This document shows, piece after piece, positions 1 to 4,959 of a DNA stretch of 16,606 nt (position 1 is its first letter; each line of letters begins with the position of its first letter). Below the pieces are notes generated by a model. It saw only the letters and a list, made by a program, of their open reading frames with translations. It made no database searches and was not told the DNA's origin. The stretch is from assembly GCA_964516055.1 (NCBI GenBank), contig CAZEYK010000022.1, positions 1 to 16,606 of the forward strand, read 5' to 3'. The position numbers and the translations under genes are program-made. The stretch comes from JABIEQ01 sp964516055 (GTDB taxonomy: Bacteria; Patescibacteriota; Patescibacteriia; Magasanikbacterales; UBA922).

Positions 1-123
1 CACTTTTCTAATAAGTGCAATATCTTTTTGGTGGCTAATAAGTGGACGCTTCTTTTTGGTCTTTTGTCTTCTTATCAGCTCTGTCCACTCTCGTATTATG
101 CCACTGAAACGATGTTTTGACAC
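1..123 (-). CDS. 5' part of an unidentified CDS running off the window (GTG start)
   Basis: An open frame starts at a GTG (minus strand, 123-121) and stays open for 41 codons to the window edge. The visible N-terminus begins MSKHRFSGIIREW and is very basic (several K/R runs, including RRQKTKKKR), with no membrane segment yet. It follows secG by 51 bp on the same strand with no terminator between. In Patescibacteria a gene downstream of secG often encodes a solute-binding protein of a peptide transporter with a basic cytoplasmic N-tail before its membrane anchor; that identity is only a guess here. No SD is visible; T occupies position -1 as in the other SD-less genes of the window. A competing frame (start at 151) closes after 38 codons. 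Confidence 0.4.
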   Translation of the reverse strand, partial: MSKHRFSGIIREWTELIRRQKTKKKRPLISHQKDIALIRKV

Positions 124-149
124 ATGAATGACATAAAACGGTGTGCCCC

Positions 150-178
150 ATTATAGGGATCACTCCGCGTTAGGTTAG
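150..178 (-). promoter_or_regulatory. candidate promoter for the partial gene at the left edge
   Basis: On the minus strand a perfect -10 box TATAAT lies at 155-150. The hexamer 17 bp upstream (CTAACC, 178-173) is a poor -35 and overlaps the secG stop codon. Transcription from here would give a leader of about 20 nt before the GTG at 123. Read-through from secG is equally possible. Confidence 0.3.
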
Positions 179-396
179 ATGAGAATAGCAACGCAGGCTA
201 TTCCAAAAAAGAGGATAGACGCCGCAATGGTCATGCGATGTAAAAATAAATCTACCCCTCGTTTTGTGCTTGCAATGGCAGTTCCGGTATTTCCAAATCC
301 GGCACCAAGACCAGCACCCTTATGTTGAATGAGAATGATGATGATTAAGAGTATCCCGAGGACTACCTCCGCGATCCATAACAGATTTTGTAACAT
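175..396 (-). CDS. secG: SecG, preprotein translocase subunit
   Basis: A 73-residue protein with the SecG plan: a first transmembrane helix (about residues 6-24), a short Gly-rich loop (GAGLGAGFGNTG, about 27-38), a basic segment (STKRG) and a second helix (about 54-72). SecG is the small accessory subunit of the SecYEG channel in the cytoplasmic membrane and assists SecA-driven export. It is shorter than E. coli SecG (about 110 residues) because the C-terminal tail is missing, as is common outside Proteobacteria. The ATG at 396-394 is chosen because the hydrophobic helix begins directly after it. There is no SD; the start context is CGT-ATG. A good promoter lies 46-74 bp upstream. Confidence 0.9.
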   Translation of the reverse strand: MLQNLLWIAEVVLGILLIIIILIQHKGAGLGAGFGNTGTAIASTKRGVDLFLHRMTIAASILFFGIACVAILI

Positions 397-441
397 ACGT
401 GTGTATAAGGTATCTAACAGATATAACAGATAGGTGCAATG

Positions 442-470
442 ACTATAGCAGAGTCTGATAAATTATGCAA
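442..470 (-). promoter_or_regulatory. secG promoter
   Basis: Minus-strand -35 TTGCAT (470-465), a 17-bp spacer and -10 TATAGT (447-442). The predicted transcription start is near 435, giving a leader of about 40 nt without an SD. It is back-to-back with the rpmE2 promoter, only 6 bp separating the two -35 boxes. Confidence 0.6.
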
Positions 471-476
471 GATCTC

Positions 477-505
477 TTGACAGCCCTTAGGACCTGTGTT
501 ATATT
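477..505 (+). promoter_or_regulatory. strong rpmE2 promoter
   Basis: Perfect -35 TTGACA (477-482), a 17-bp spacer and -10 TATATT (500-505) preceded by TGT, an extended -10 (TGn). This is the best sigma70-type promoter in the window. The predicted start near 512 leaves a leader of only about 17 nt, ending in ACTCTCT just before the ATG. Confidence 0.8.
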
Positions 506-528
506 ATCGGCGATTTATTTTACTCTCT

Positions 529-876
529 ATGAAAGCTGATATTCATCCTACAACTCATCCTGTTGTCTTTGTGGATACTTCTTGTAACCAAGAGTTTGTA
601 ACTACATCAACACTTAAGTCTGATGAAACCCGTGATATTGATGGTGTTTCTCACTATGTGCTCAATGTAGAAATTTCATCTGCGTCTCACCCATTTTATA
701 CTGGGAAGCAAATCCTTGTGGATACTGCTCGACGTGTTGAAAAATTCCACGCTCGTGTGGAAAAGCAAACTGCAGCTGCATCTTCTCGCAAAGGAAAAAA
801 GACAAAACAATCTGTCCGTGCCCAAGCGAAAGAAGAAGCTGTTGATTCTCAAGAACAAGCAAAAGATACAAAATAG
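529..876 (+). CDS. rpmE2: Ribosomal protein bL31, type B (zinc-independent)
   Basis: A 115-residue protein of the bL31 family, a large-subunit protein bridging to the small subunit. It opens MKADIHP, has the type B segments VVFVDTS (12-18) and DIDGVSHY (36-43), then ISSASHPFYTGKQ (49-61) and ARRVEKFHARV (67-77). Type A bL31 binds zinc through four cysteines; here only Cys19 is present and the CxxC before HPFYTGK is replaced by SSAS, so this is the zinc-free form. Residues 78-115 are a hydrophilic Lys/Glu/Gln/Ala-rich tail beyond the usual core. The ATG at 529 is chosen over an in-frame GTG at 496, which lies inside the promoter. No SD: the leader ends in CTCTCT. A terminator follows directly. 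Confidence 0.9.
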   Translation: MKADIHPTTHPVVFVDTSCNQEFVTTSTLKSDETRDIDGVSHYVLNVEISSASHPFYTGKQILVDTARRVEKFHARVEKQTAAASSRKGKKTKQSVRAQAKEEAVDSQEQAKDTK

Positions 877-891
877 TTGTGATACACGAAT

Positions 892-924
892 AAATCAGTC
901 TTACTTTTTTAGACTGGTTTTTTT
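892..924 (+). terminator. rpmE2 intrinsic terminator
   Basis: AATCAGTCT (893-901) pairs with AGACTGGTT (911-919), a 9-bp stem with one G-U pair, and A892-T920 extends it. The loop is 9 nt and a run of seven T follows (918-924). It lies 16 bp after the rpmE2 stop and separates it from prfA. Confidence 0.8.
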
Positions 925-955
925 GTTATCATAGATCATGTTATTATTATGCTAT

Positions 956-2014
956 ATGATGGATAAATATATACAACTCAAAGACCGATTTTTTTCACTT
1001 GAACAGTCCCTCCAAGATCCGGCTGTTATTGGTGATGCCCAAAAACTCAAAGAGATATCCCAAGAATATACTGAATTGAAATTTTTAGTGGAACAGATTG
1101 TACAACTTGGTGAAGTAGAAAAACAACTGACTGAAGCAACTGAGATGCTCACTGGTGAATCTGATGAGATGAAAGAGCTTGCACAAATGGAAATCAAAAC
1201 GCTTGAAGAAAAAAAACAGCAGTTGGAACAGGCGATTGCCGAACTTAACAGACCAACCGATCCAATGGATAAAAAGAATGTCCTTGTTGAAATTCGAGCA
1301 GGCGCTGGTGGCGATGAAGCGGCATTGTTTGCAGGTGATTTGATGCGGATGTACATGCGCTATGCAGAACGAAATAATTGGAAAACAGAAATCATGACAG
1401 AAAGTCGTATTGGTATTGGTGGTTACAAAGAAATTATTTTTGCGATTACAGGACCAAATGTATATAAAACGATGAAATATGAAATGGGGGTGCATCGTGT
1501 ACAACGGATTCCTGAAACAGAAAAATCTGGAAGAATTCATACATCAACCGCGAGTGTGGCGGTGCTCCCAGAAATTGAAGAGACTGAAGTAGAAATCCAT
1601 GCTAATGATCTCCGTATTGATACATTTTGTGCTGGAGGAAATGGTGGACAAAGTGTGAATACAACCTATTCTGCTGTGCGTATTACCCATATTCCCACAG
1701 GGATTGTGGCGCAGTGTCAGGATGAAAAATCACAAACACAAAATAAAATTAAGGCGATGGCGGTGCTTCGGGCACGGATTTATGAAGCAGAACAGGCAAA
1801 GAAAAAAGCGGAGCTTGATGCAAAACGAAAAAATCAAATCGGTTCTGGTGATCGATCAGAAAAAATTCGGACGTATAATTTTCCACAAGATCGGATTACC
1901 GATCATCGAATTAAAGAGAGTTGGAATAATATTTCTTCTATTCTTGATGGCGATTTGGAATCAATTACGACGGCGCTTCGTGACGCGGATTATGCGGCGA
2001 TGGATAGTGAATAA
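956..2014 (+). CDS. prfA: Peptide chain release factor 1
   Basis: 352 residues from the ATG at 956. RF1 reads UAA and UAG in the ribosomal A site and triggers peptidyl-tRNA hydrolysis. The N-terminal coiled-coil domain (1-100) precedes VEIRAGAGGDEAALFAGDL (about 111-129). The stop-reading PxT tripeptide is PET (186-188), in RIPETEKSGRIHTSTASVAVLPE-like context, and the catalytic GGQ is at 230-232 followed by SVNTT, close to their positions in E. coli RF1. An upstream in-frame ATG at 938 would add six hydrophobic residues (MLLLCY) absent from the family; ATG 959 is also possible. No SD. TGCTATAT just before the start resembles an extended -10, so a very short leader or terminator read-through is possible. 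prmC follows after 25 bp. Confidence 0.95.
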   Translation: MMDKYIQLKDRFFSLEQSLQDPAVIGDAQKLKEISQEYTELKFLVEQIVQLGEVEKQLTEATEMLTGESDEMKELAQMEIKTLEEKKQQLEQAIAELNRPTDPMDKKNVLVEIRAGAGGDEAALFAGDLMRMYMRYAERNNWKTEIMTESRIGIGGYKEIIFAITGPNVYKTMKYEMGVHRVQRIPETEKSGRIHTSTASVAVLPEIEETEVEIHANDLRIDTFCAGGNGGQSVNTTYSAVRITHIPTGIVAQCQDEKSQTQNKIKAMAVLRARIYEAEQAKKKAELDAKRKNQIGSGDRSEKIRTYNFPQDRITDHRIKESWNNISSILDGDLESITTALRDADYAAMDSE

Positions 2015-2039
2015 TATAGTTCGTAGCCAATAGCGTTTT

Positions 2040-2912
2040 ATGTTTACTACTGTTCATTCACTTATTACTCGCGCAACAAGCAGCATTGCGATGCTTGATG
2101 CAGAGGTACTTCTTTGCTTTTTCTTGAAAAAGGATAGAGCATTTTTGCGAGCACATCCTGAGTTTGTTCCATCGAAATTTGTGCAATGGCGTTTTTTGCG
2201 GGCATTGAAAAAACGAGCAACAGGAACACCCGTGGCGTATATTACGGGAGAGAAAGATTTTTTTGGTCTTTCTTTTTTTGTAAACAAATATACTCTTATC
2301 CCTCGGCCAGATACGGAAGTGATGGTAGAAGCGGCGCTTGATGAGCTAAATGGTAAAAAAAGAATAGGAAAAAATATCGTTGTCATTGATGTGGGGACTG
2401 GAAGCGGCTGTATTCCGATTGCCGTGCAAAAAAATAAAAGAAAAAACACACCAGAAAAAAAGATCACGTATTATGCGACAGATATCTCTCGAGGTGCATT
2501 GCGAGTGGCCAGAAAGAATGCGAAGCATCATGCTGTTGATATTGCCTTTTTTGCCGGTGATATGCTAGCACCTGTTGTTTCTCGCGGTCTGATTGAAAAG
2601 AATAACAGAGTCATTATTACCGCCAATCTTCCCTATCTTACGGAAGATCAATGGCAACAAGAAGATTCTATTAAACAGGAACCAAAATCTGCACTGGTGG
2701 CGGCTGATCAAGGGCTAGCGTTATATAAAGAGCTGCTTAAACAAGTGCATGAACTGATTTCGTCTCTGATTTGTGTTACGTGCTTTATGGAGATTGATCC
2801 TTCGCAAACGGTGCGACTGCGTGAATATGTGCAGCACGTATTTCCAGATGCAAAAATTACGATAGTGAAAGACTATTGCGGTCTTGATCGTATTGTTCGA
2901 TTTGATACTTGA
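2040..2912 (+). CDS. prmC: Release factor glutamine methyltransferase PrmC/HemK
   Basis: 290 residues. PrmC uses S-adenosylmethionine to N5-methylate the Gln of the GGQ motif of release factors, so its position directly after prfA is functionally coherent and the two are probably one operon. Visible features: N-terminal helical substrate-binding domain, GTPVAYITGEKDFFG (62-76), LIPRPDTE (86-93), SAM-binding VIDVGTGSGCIPIA (115-128), the acidic end of the next strand (YATDIS, 145-150) and the catalytic loop NLPY (196-199). Most family members have NPPY; here the first Pro is Leu, while Asn, Pro and Tyr are kept. The C-terminal part has EPKSALVAADQGLALYK. No SD; the start is preceded by GCGTTTT. 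It ends in TGA, which overlaps the next promoter. Confidence 0.93.
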   Translation: MFTTVHSLITRATSSIAMLDAEVLLCFFLKKDRAFLRAHPEFVPSKFVQWRFLRALKKRATGTPVAYITGEKDFFGLSFFVNKYTLIPRPDTEVMVEAALDELNGKKRIGKNIVVIDVGTGSGCIPIAVQKNKRKNTPEKKITYYATDISRGALRVARKNAKHHAVDIAFFAGDMLAPVVSRGLIEKNNRVIITANLPYLTEDQWQQEDSIKQEPKSALVAADQGLALYKELLKQVHELISSLICVTCFMEIDPSQTVRLREYVQHVFPDAKITIVKDYCGLDRIVRFDT

Positions 2913-2937
2913 TTTTTTTATAAAACTCGTGTACTAT
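2909..2937 (+). promoter_or_regulatory. promoter of the 69-residue orphan gene
   Basis: -35 TTGATT (2909-2914, overlapping the prmC stop), a 17-bp spacer and -10 TACTAT (2932-2937). The predicted start near 2944 gives a leader of about 35 nt that carries the SD. Confidence 0.5.
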
Positions 2938-2961
2938 CCTTTCACCATGAAATCAACCCAT

Positions 2962-2971
2962 GGAAGGAGAT
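2962..2971 (+). promoter_or_regulatory. canonical Shine-Dalgarno of the 69-residue gene
   Basis: GGAAGGAGAT lies 9 nt (from the end of GGAG) before the ATG at 2979. It is one of only two clear SD sequences in the window and fixes this start. Confidence 0.8.
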
Positions 2972-2978
2972 CAAAAAA

Positions 2979-3188
2979 ATGAAAGAAGCGCGTAACGCAG
3001 CGGATGCGATGGTTGTCTTTACAGTCATCAATAAACAAAGGAACTGGAACGTTCACACAGAATTCAATGAGGAAGGTGACGTGCGTGTCACTTACCGCCC
3101 AACCGATGAATGTGGGACTTCCGTTTTCTTCATCAGACCTTCGACGCTTCGTGACCATATCAGACACTACCATCAGTCTACTCTCTGA
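2979..3188 (+). CDS. Small orphan protein, 69 residues, function unknown
   Basis: I do not recognise this protein. It is soluble and mixed-charge, without signal peptide or membrane segment. The first two thirds look like alternating strands (MVVFTVIN, WNVHTEF, DVRVTYRP). The C-terminus (FIRPSTLRDHIRHYHQSTL) is probably a basic, His-rich helix. It is a credible gene despite its size because it has a complete expression cassette: promoter, strong SD, ATG, TGA stop and a G+C-rich terminator 18 bp later. Base composition is richer in G+C than prmC. It converges with the membrane methyltransferase-like gene, and the two share SD usage and composition unlike the rest of the window, which suggests a common origin. 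The F-x5-L-x2-H-x4-H spacing resembles the helix half of a C2H2 zinc finger, but only one Cys is present, so I do not call that. Confidence 0.7.
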   Translation: MKEARNAADAMVVFTVINKQRNWNVHTEFNEEGDVRVTYRPTDECGTSVFFIRPSTLRDHIRHYHQSTL

Positions 3189-3206
3189 TGGATGGTGGCA
3201 CATCAG

Positions 3207-3251
3207 GCGTTCCTCGCCCCTATGCAGGGCGAGGAACGCACACACTTTTTT
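3207..3251 (+). terminator. strong intrinsic terminator of the 69-residue gene
   Basis: GCGTTCCTCGCCC (3207-3219) and GGGCGAGGAACGC (3227-3239) form a perfect 13-bp G+C-rich stem with a 7-nt loop, followed by ACACAC and six T (3246-3251). Confidence 0.85.
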
Positions 3252-3260
3252 ATAACAATA

Positions 3261-3293
3261 AAAACACCGCTTGATAATTCAAGCGGTGTTTTC
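3261..3293. terminator. bidirectional terminator between convergent genes
   Basis: AAAACACCGCTTGA (3261-3274) pairs perfectly with TCAAGCGGTGTTTT (3279-3292) around a 4-nt loop. A tracts on the left and T tracts on the right let it work both ways: as a backup for the 69-residue gene and as the end of the minus-strand methyltransferase-like gene. Confidence 0.85.
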
Positions 3294-3298
3294 TTTTA

Positions 3299-3386
3299 TA
3301 CACGAATACTCGTTCATGTACACAAGAATGATGACGCGGTGGTGAAAGAGAAATCATGTACACGAACCCGCGTCGGTATTCGTGTA
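3299..3386. repeat. 88-bp palindrome-rich element with terminal inverted repeats
   Basis: Terminal inverted repeats of 11 bp, TACACGAATAC (3299-3309) and GTATTCGTGTA (3376-3386), enclose two further complementary pairs: GTTCATGTACA (3312-3322) with TGTACACGAAC (3357-3367), and GACGCGG (3333-3339) with CCGCGTC (3368-3374). The octamer TACACGAA recurs at 3299 and 3359 and inverted at 3379. On the minus strand the element lies in the 3' untranslated region of the methyltransferase-like gene, between its stop and the bidirectional terminator. No flanking target duplication is evident. Confidence 0.7.
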
Positions 3387-3399
3387 CAAAGAGAGAAAA

Positions 3400-4653
3400 T
3401 CAGGAAAGTTTTTTCATTCCCTCGAGTGAGGCTCTGGTAGTCATGACCCGAGGGAGCAAAATCAGCTCCAGAATTGAATCCCTTTCCTTTTGGGCGAGCA
3501 CAACCGTGTGCGCGCCGTTAGGGTCAAGTCTTTTCCCCGTTTGACTTTCATTGACATTGCGGAGCTCTTCCCAGCTCCACCCTCCTTCTCTCAGGAGGTT
3601 CATAAACTGAAGAGGCTTCCGACAAACGAGTAGTGGCCAGCCGACCAACCACCTAAGGATGAACCGTTCCTCCCATCCCAGGTCGTTGATCATGGAGACC
3701 ACCATGAAGCCGCCCACGACGAGGGCACGCCGAATCGCGTATGAAAGTTCACGGATTTTCTCGTCGGACGAGTAGTCCATGAACCCGACGCATTCGACGA
3801 GGTCCAGTTTCTCGTTGTTGTCGACCTTTTGCTGCAAGTAATCTTGCAGCTTCATCTTCACGGGAGTAAAGACGTGGGCAACATTCCACTCTTCGGCCAT
3901 CTTCATGGCCGTGATGAGGTTGTTGCCATTAAGGTCGACGAGATCCCAGGTGACTTCCATGTCTGGGTTCTCTTTGAGAAACTGCACAACTGTCAGGATG
4001 GCAACCTCGGCGCTTCCTGCTGCCAAGGAAGCCGCCATGATCTTCTTTTTTCCGCTTTCTTTGAGCTTGTTCAGGGCTGCCAGAAGCGCGGCCTTCGTCA
4101 TGAAGGCCCGTGCCTGGGTGCCAACCCCGTATGGCTGAGAAAAGAACAAGCTCAAGCCAGGAACCAGTGCGCCCTGCATGGAGTGTACCAACTGATGAAA
4201 GTTGTACACAACAAAAAGGGCGACGGGGGTTACGACCCCCTCCCTGAGCATCTCGAGAAAAGGAGAGACCTTCCCGAGCGCCCAGTTCAGGTGCCTCGGC
4301 CCGATGGCAAGGCGAACCTTGCTGACCATACGTCCACCAGTGAGCACGTAGCCCACACAAGCGAACGGCAGCCAGAGGGTATAGTACCCCATGACTGCAA
4401 ACGCCAGGGCGAGCATGAACGGACGGAATTTCCGCCAGTTCTGCTCGATGGCCTGACGCTCTTTCTGCTCGATGGCCATGAAATAGTTGCTGAAATTATG
4501 GAGCAAAGACGTCTCCCGGGTCGGATACCCGACCTCGAGACGCTGTGCTCCGGCGAGATCTTCGAATCGCTGTTCGCCGGACGATTGCTCGCCCTTGAAC
4601 AGCTCTTCATCTTTTTTTCCCCCTTTGCTGGGGGGACCCGATGCGAACAGCAT
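3400..4653 (-). CDS. Membrane-anchored methyltransferase-like protein (putative)
   Basis: 417 residues. Residues 1-60 are polar and charged; a hydrophobic stretch at about 79-106 (FMLALAFAVMGYY...) is the likely membrane segment, and 139-170 is moderately hydrophobic. Residues about 185-360 resemble a class I (Rossmann) methyltransferase: first strand and loop MAASLAAGSAEV (206-217), acidic end of strand 2 (WDLVDLN, Asp240), strand 4 region LDLVECVGFMDY (283-294) and GGFMVVSMI (314-322). The latter part and WPLLVCRKPLQF (339-350) recall the Methyltransf_20-type family, from memory only. The glycine loop is AGSAE rather than GxGxG, so activity is uncertain. The ATG is fixed by the overlapping strong SD. 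G+C in sampled lines is about 50-65%, above the neighbours. Ends in TGA. Confidence 0.6.
   Translation of the reverse strand: MLFASGPPSKGGKKDEELFKGEQSSGEQRFEDLAGAQRLEVGYPTRETSLLHNFSNYFMAIEQKERQAIEQNWRKFRPFMLALAFAVMGYYTLWLPFACVGYVLTGGRMVSKVRLAIGPRHLNWALGKVSPFLEMLREGVVTPVALFVVYNFHQLVHSMQGALVPGLSLFFSQPYGVGTQARAFMTKAALLAALNKLKESGKKKIMAASLAAGSAEVAILTVVQFLKENPDMEVTWDLVDLNGNNLITAMKMAEEWNVAHVFTPVKMKLQDYLQQKVDNNEKLDLVECVGFMDYSSDEKIRELSYAIRRALVVGGFMVVSMINDLGWEERFILRWLVGWPLLVCRKPLQFMNLLREGGWSWEELRNVNESQTGKRLDPNGAHTVVLAQKERDSILELILLPRVMTTRASLEGMKKLS
4618..4636 (-). promoter_or_regulatory. C/G hairpin just inside the methyltransferase-like gene
   Basis: TCCCCC/GGGGGA can form a 6-bp, G+C-rich stem with a 7-nt loop about 18 nt into the coding region (codons for PPSKGG). 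It mirrors the hairpin ahead of the start codon and could affect initiation. Confidence 0.35.
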
Positions 4654-4656
4654 GGA

Positions 4657-4668
4657 CTCCTCCTCCCC
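4657..4668 (-). promoter_or_regulatory. strong Shine-Dalgarno of the methyltransferase-like gene
   Basis: The minus strand reads GGGGAGGAGGAG, then TCC, then ATG (4653). It offers overlapping matches to the anti-SD. The leading GGGG can pair with CCCC at 4677-4674 through a 5-nt loop, so the site may be partly masked. Confidence 0.75.
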
Positions 4669-4680
4669 TCTATGGGGGGT

Positions 4681-4709
4681 ATTGTTTTTGTCAAAGGATG
4701 TGTTGTCAA
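4681..4709 (-). promoter_or_regulatory. candidate proximal promoter of the methyltransferase-like gene
   Basis: Perfect -35 TTGACA (4709-4704), a 17-bp spacer and a weak -10 AACAAT (4686-4681). The start would be near 4674, leaving a leader of about 20 nt with the SD. TTGTC and GACAA (4719-4715 and 4709-4705 region) form a small inverted repeat over the -35, possibly an operator. Confidence 0.4.
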
Positions 4710-4736
4710 CCGAGACAATATATCCTCTGGCAGGTC

Positions 4737-4792
4737 GATGTATCTCCAGCAGTTACCGGCACGCTATTGCTGATATCTACTGGAAATACATC
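4737..4792. repeat. imperfect 56-bp hairpin
   Basis: GATGTAT (4737-4743) pairs with ATACATC (4786-4792); after a 2x2 mismatch CCAG (4746-4749) pairs with CTGG (4780-4783), and AGCA/TGCT may continue the stem inside. In a long minus-strand transcript starting near 4875 it would lie in the 5' leader. It does not fold as a tRNA and I recognise no riboswitch class. Confidence 0.5.
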
Positions 4793-4807
4793 ATTTTTCT
4801 CTCTCAA

Positions 4808-4836
4808 TTGTCAAAGAGCGGACACTCCAGTATAAC
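4808..4836 (+). promoter_or_regulatory. plus-strand promoter with no gene downstream
   Basis: -35 TTGTCA (4808-4813, 5/6), a 17-bp spacer and -10 TATAAC (4831-4836, 5/6). Transcription would start near 4843 and run into the terminator at 4926-4959, giving an RNA of about 115 nt with no open frame of note. Confidence 0.45.
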
Positions 4837-4842
4837 AAACAT

Positions 4843-4958
4843 TTTTTGATAAAAAAATTCCTGCTATAAAGTAAGTTGGATAGTCTACTAAACCTAGCGA
4901 AATTTGTCAATGGTTTTTCCCTTAATCAAAAAAATCGGCTTTCCCGATGATTTTTTTG
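4843..4958 (+). ncRNA. possible small RNA (promoter-to-terminator unit)
   Basis: Defined only by the promoter at 4808-4836 and the terminator at 4926-4959. The body is A+T-rich. It carries a short inverted repeat of T6/A6 (4842-4856) near its 5' end. Antisense to any long leader of the methyltransferase-like gene that starts near 4875. No family recognised. Confidence 0.25.
4882..4910 (-). promoter_or_regulatory. candidate distal promoter of the methyltransferase-like gene
   Basis: Perfect -35 TTGACA (4910-4905), a 17-bp spacer and -10 TAGACT (4887-4882, 4/6). Transcription from about 4875 would give a leader near 220 nt that includes the 4737-4792 hairpin. Confidence 0.35.
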
Positions 4959-4959
4959 A
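4926..4959. terminator. bidirectional terminator after argS
   Basis: TCAAAAAAATC (4926-4936) and GATTTTTTTGA (4949-4959) form an 11-bp stem; ATCGG/CCGAT (4934-4938 and 4944-4948) is an alternative inner pairing. It lies about 80 bp after the argS stop on the minus strand and also faces the plus-strand promoter at 4808. It is A+T-rich, so weaker than the other terminators here. Confidence 0.6.

Noticed and set aside
35..151. 38-codon minus-strand frame starting at ATG 151 (MGHTVLCHSC...)
   Set aside because: The ATG lies inside the TATAAT box, the peptide has no family resemblance, and the alternative frame with GTG at 123 stays open to the edge of the window.
496..528. Upstream in-frame GTG extension of rpmE2
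   Set aside because: The extra 11 residues would be encoded by the spacer and -10 of the promoter, and bL31 starts at the MKADIHP segment.
938..955. Upstream ATG of prfA adding MLLLCY
   Set aside because: RF1 has no such hydrophobic extension, and ATG 956 is placed correctly by alignment of PxT and GGQ positions.
3117..3186. C2H2 zinc-finger-like spacing at the end of the 69-residue protein
   Set aside because: The His spacing fits but there is only one Cys, so no zinc site can be formed in the usual way.
2910..3402. Possible UGA recoding (as in Gracilibacteria and Absconditabacteria)
   Set aside because: TGA ends prmC, the 69-residue gene and the methyltransferase-like gene at expected positions and no conserved gene contains an in-frame TGA.
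3829..4773. 314-codon plus-strand open frame opposite the methyltransferase-like gene
   Set aside because: It is antisense to a gene with a strong SD, has no SD or promoter of its own, an atypical composition and no recognisable domain. G+C-rich coding DNA commonly leaves the opposite strand open.
4737..4792. tRNA or known riboswitch at the hairpin
   Set aside because: No T-arm consensus or cloverleaf could be made and no conserved riboswitch core was seen.
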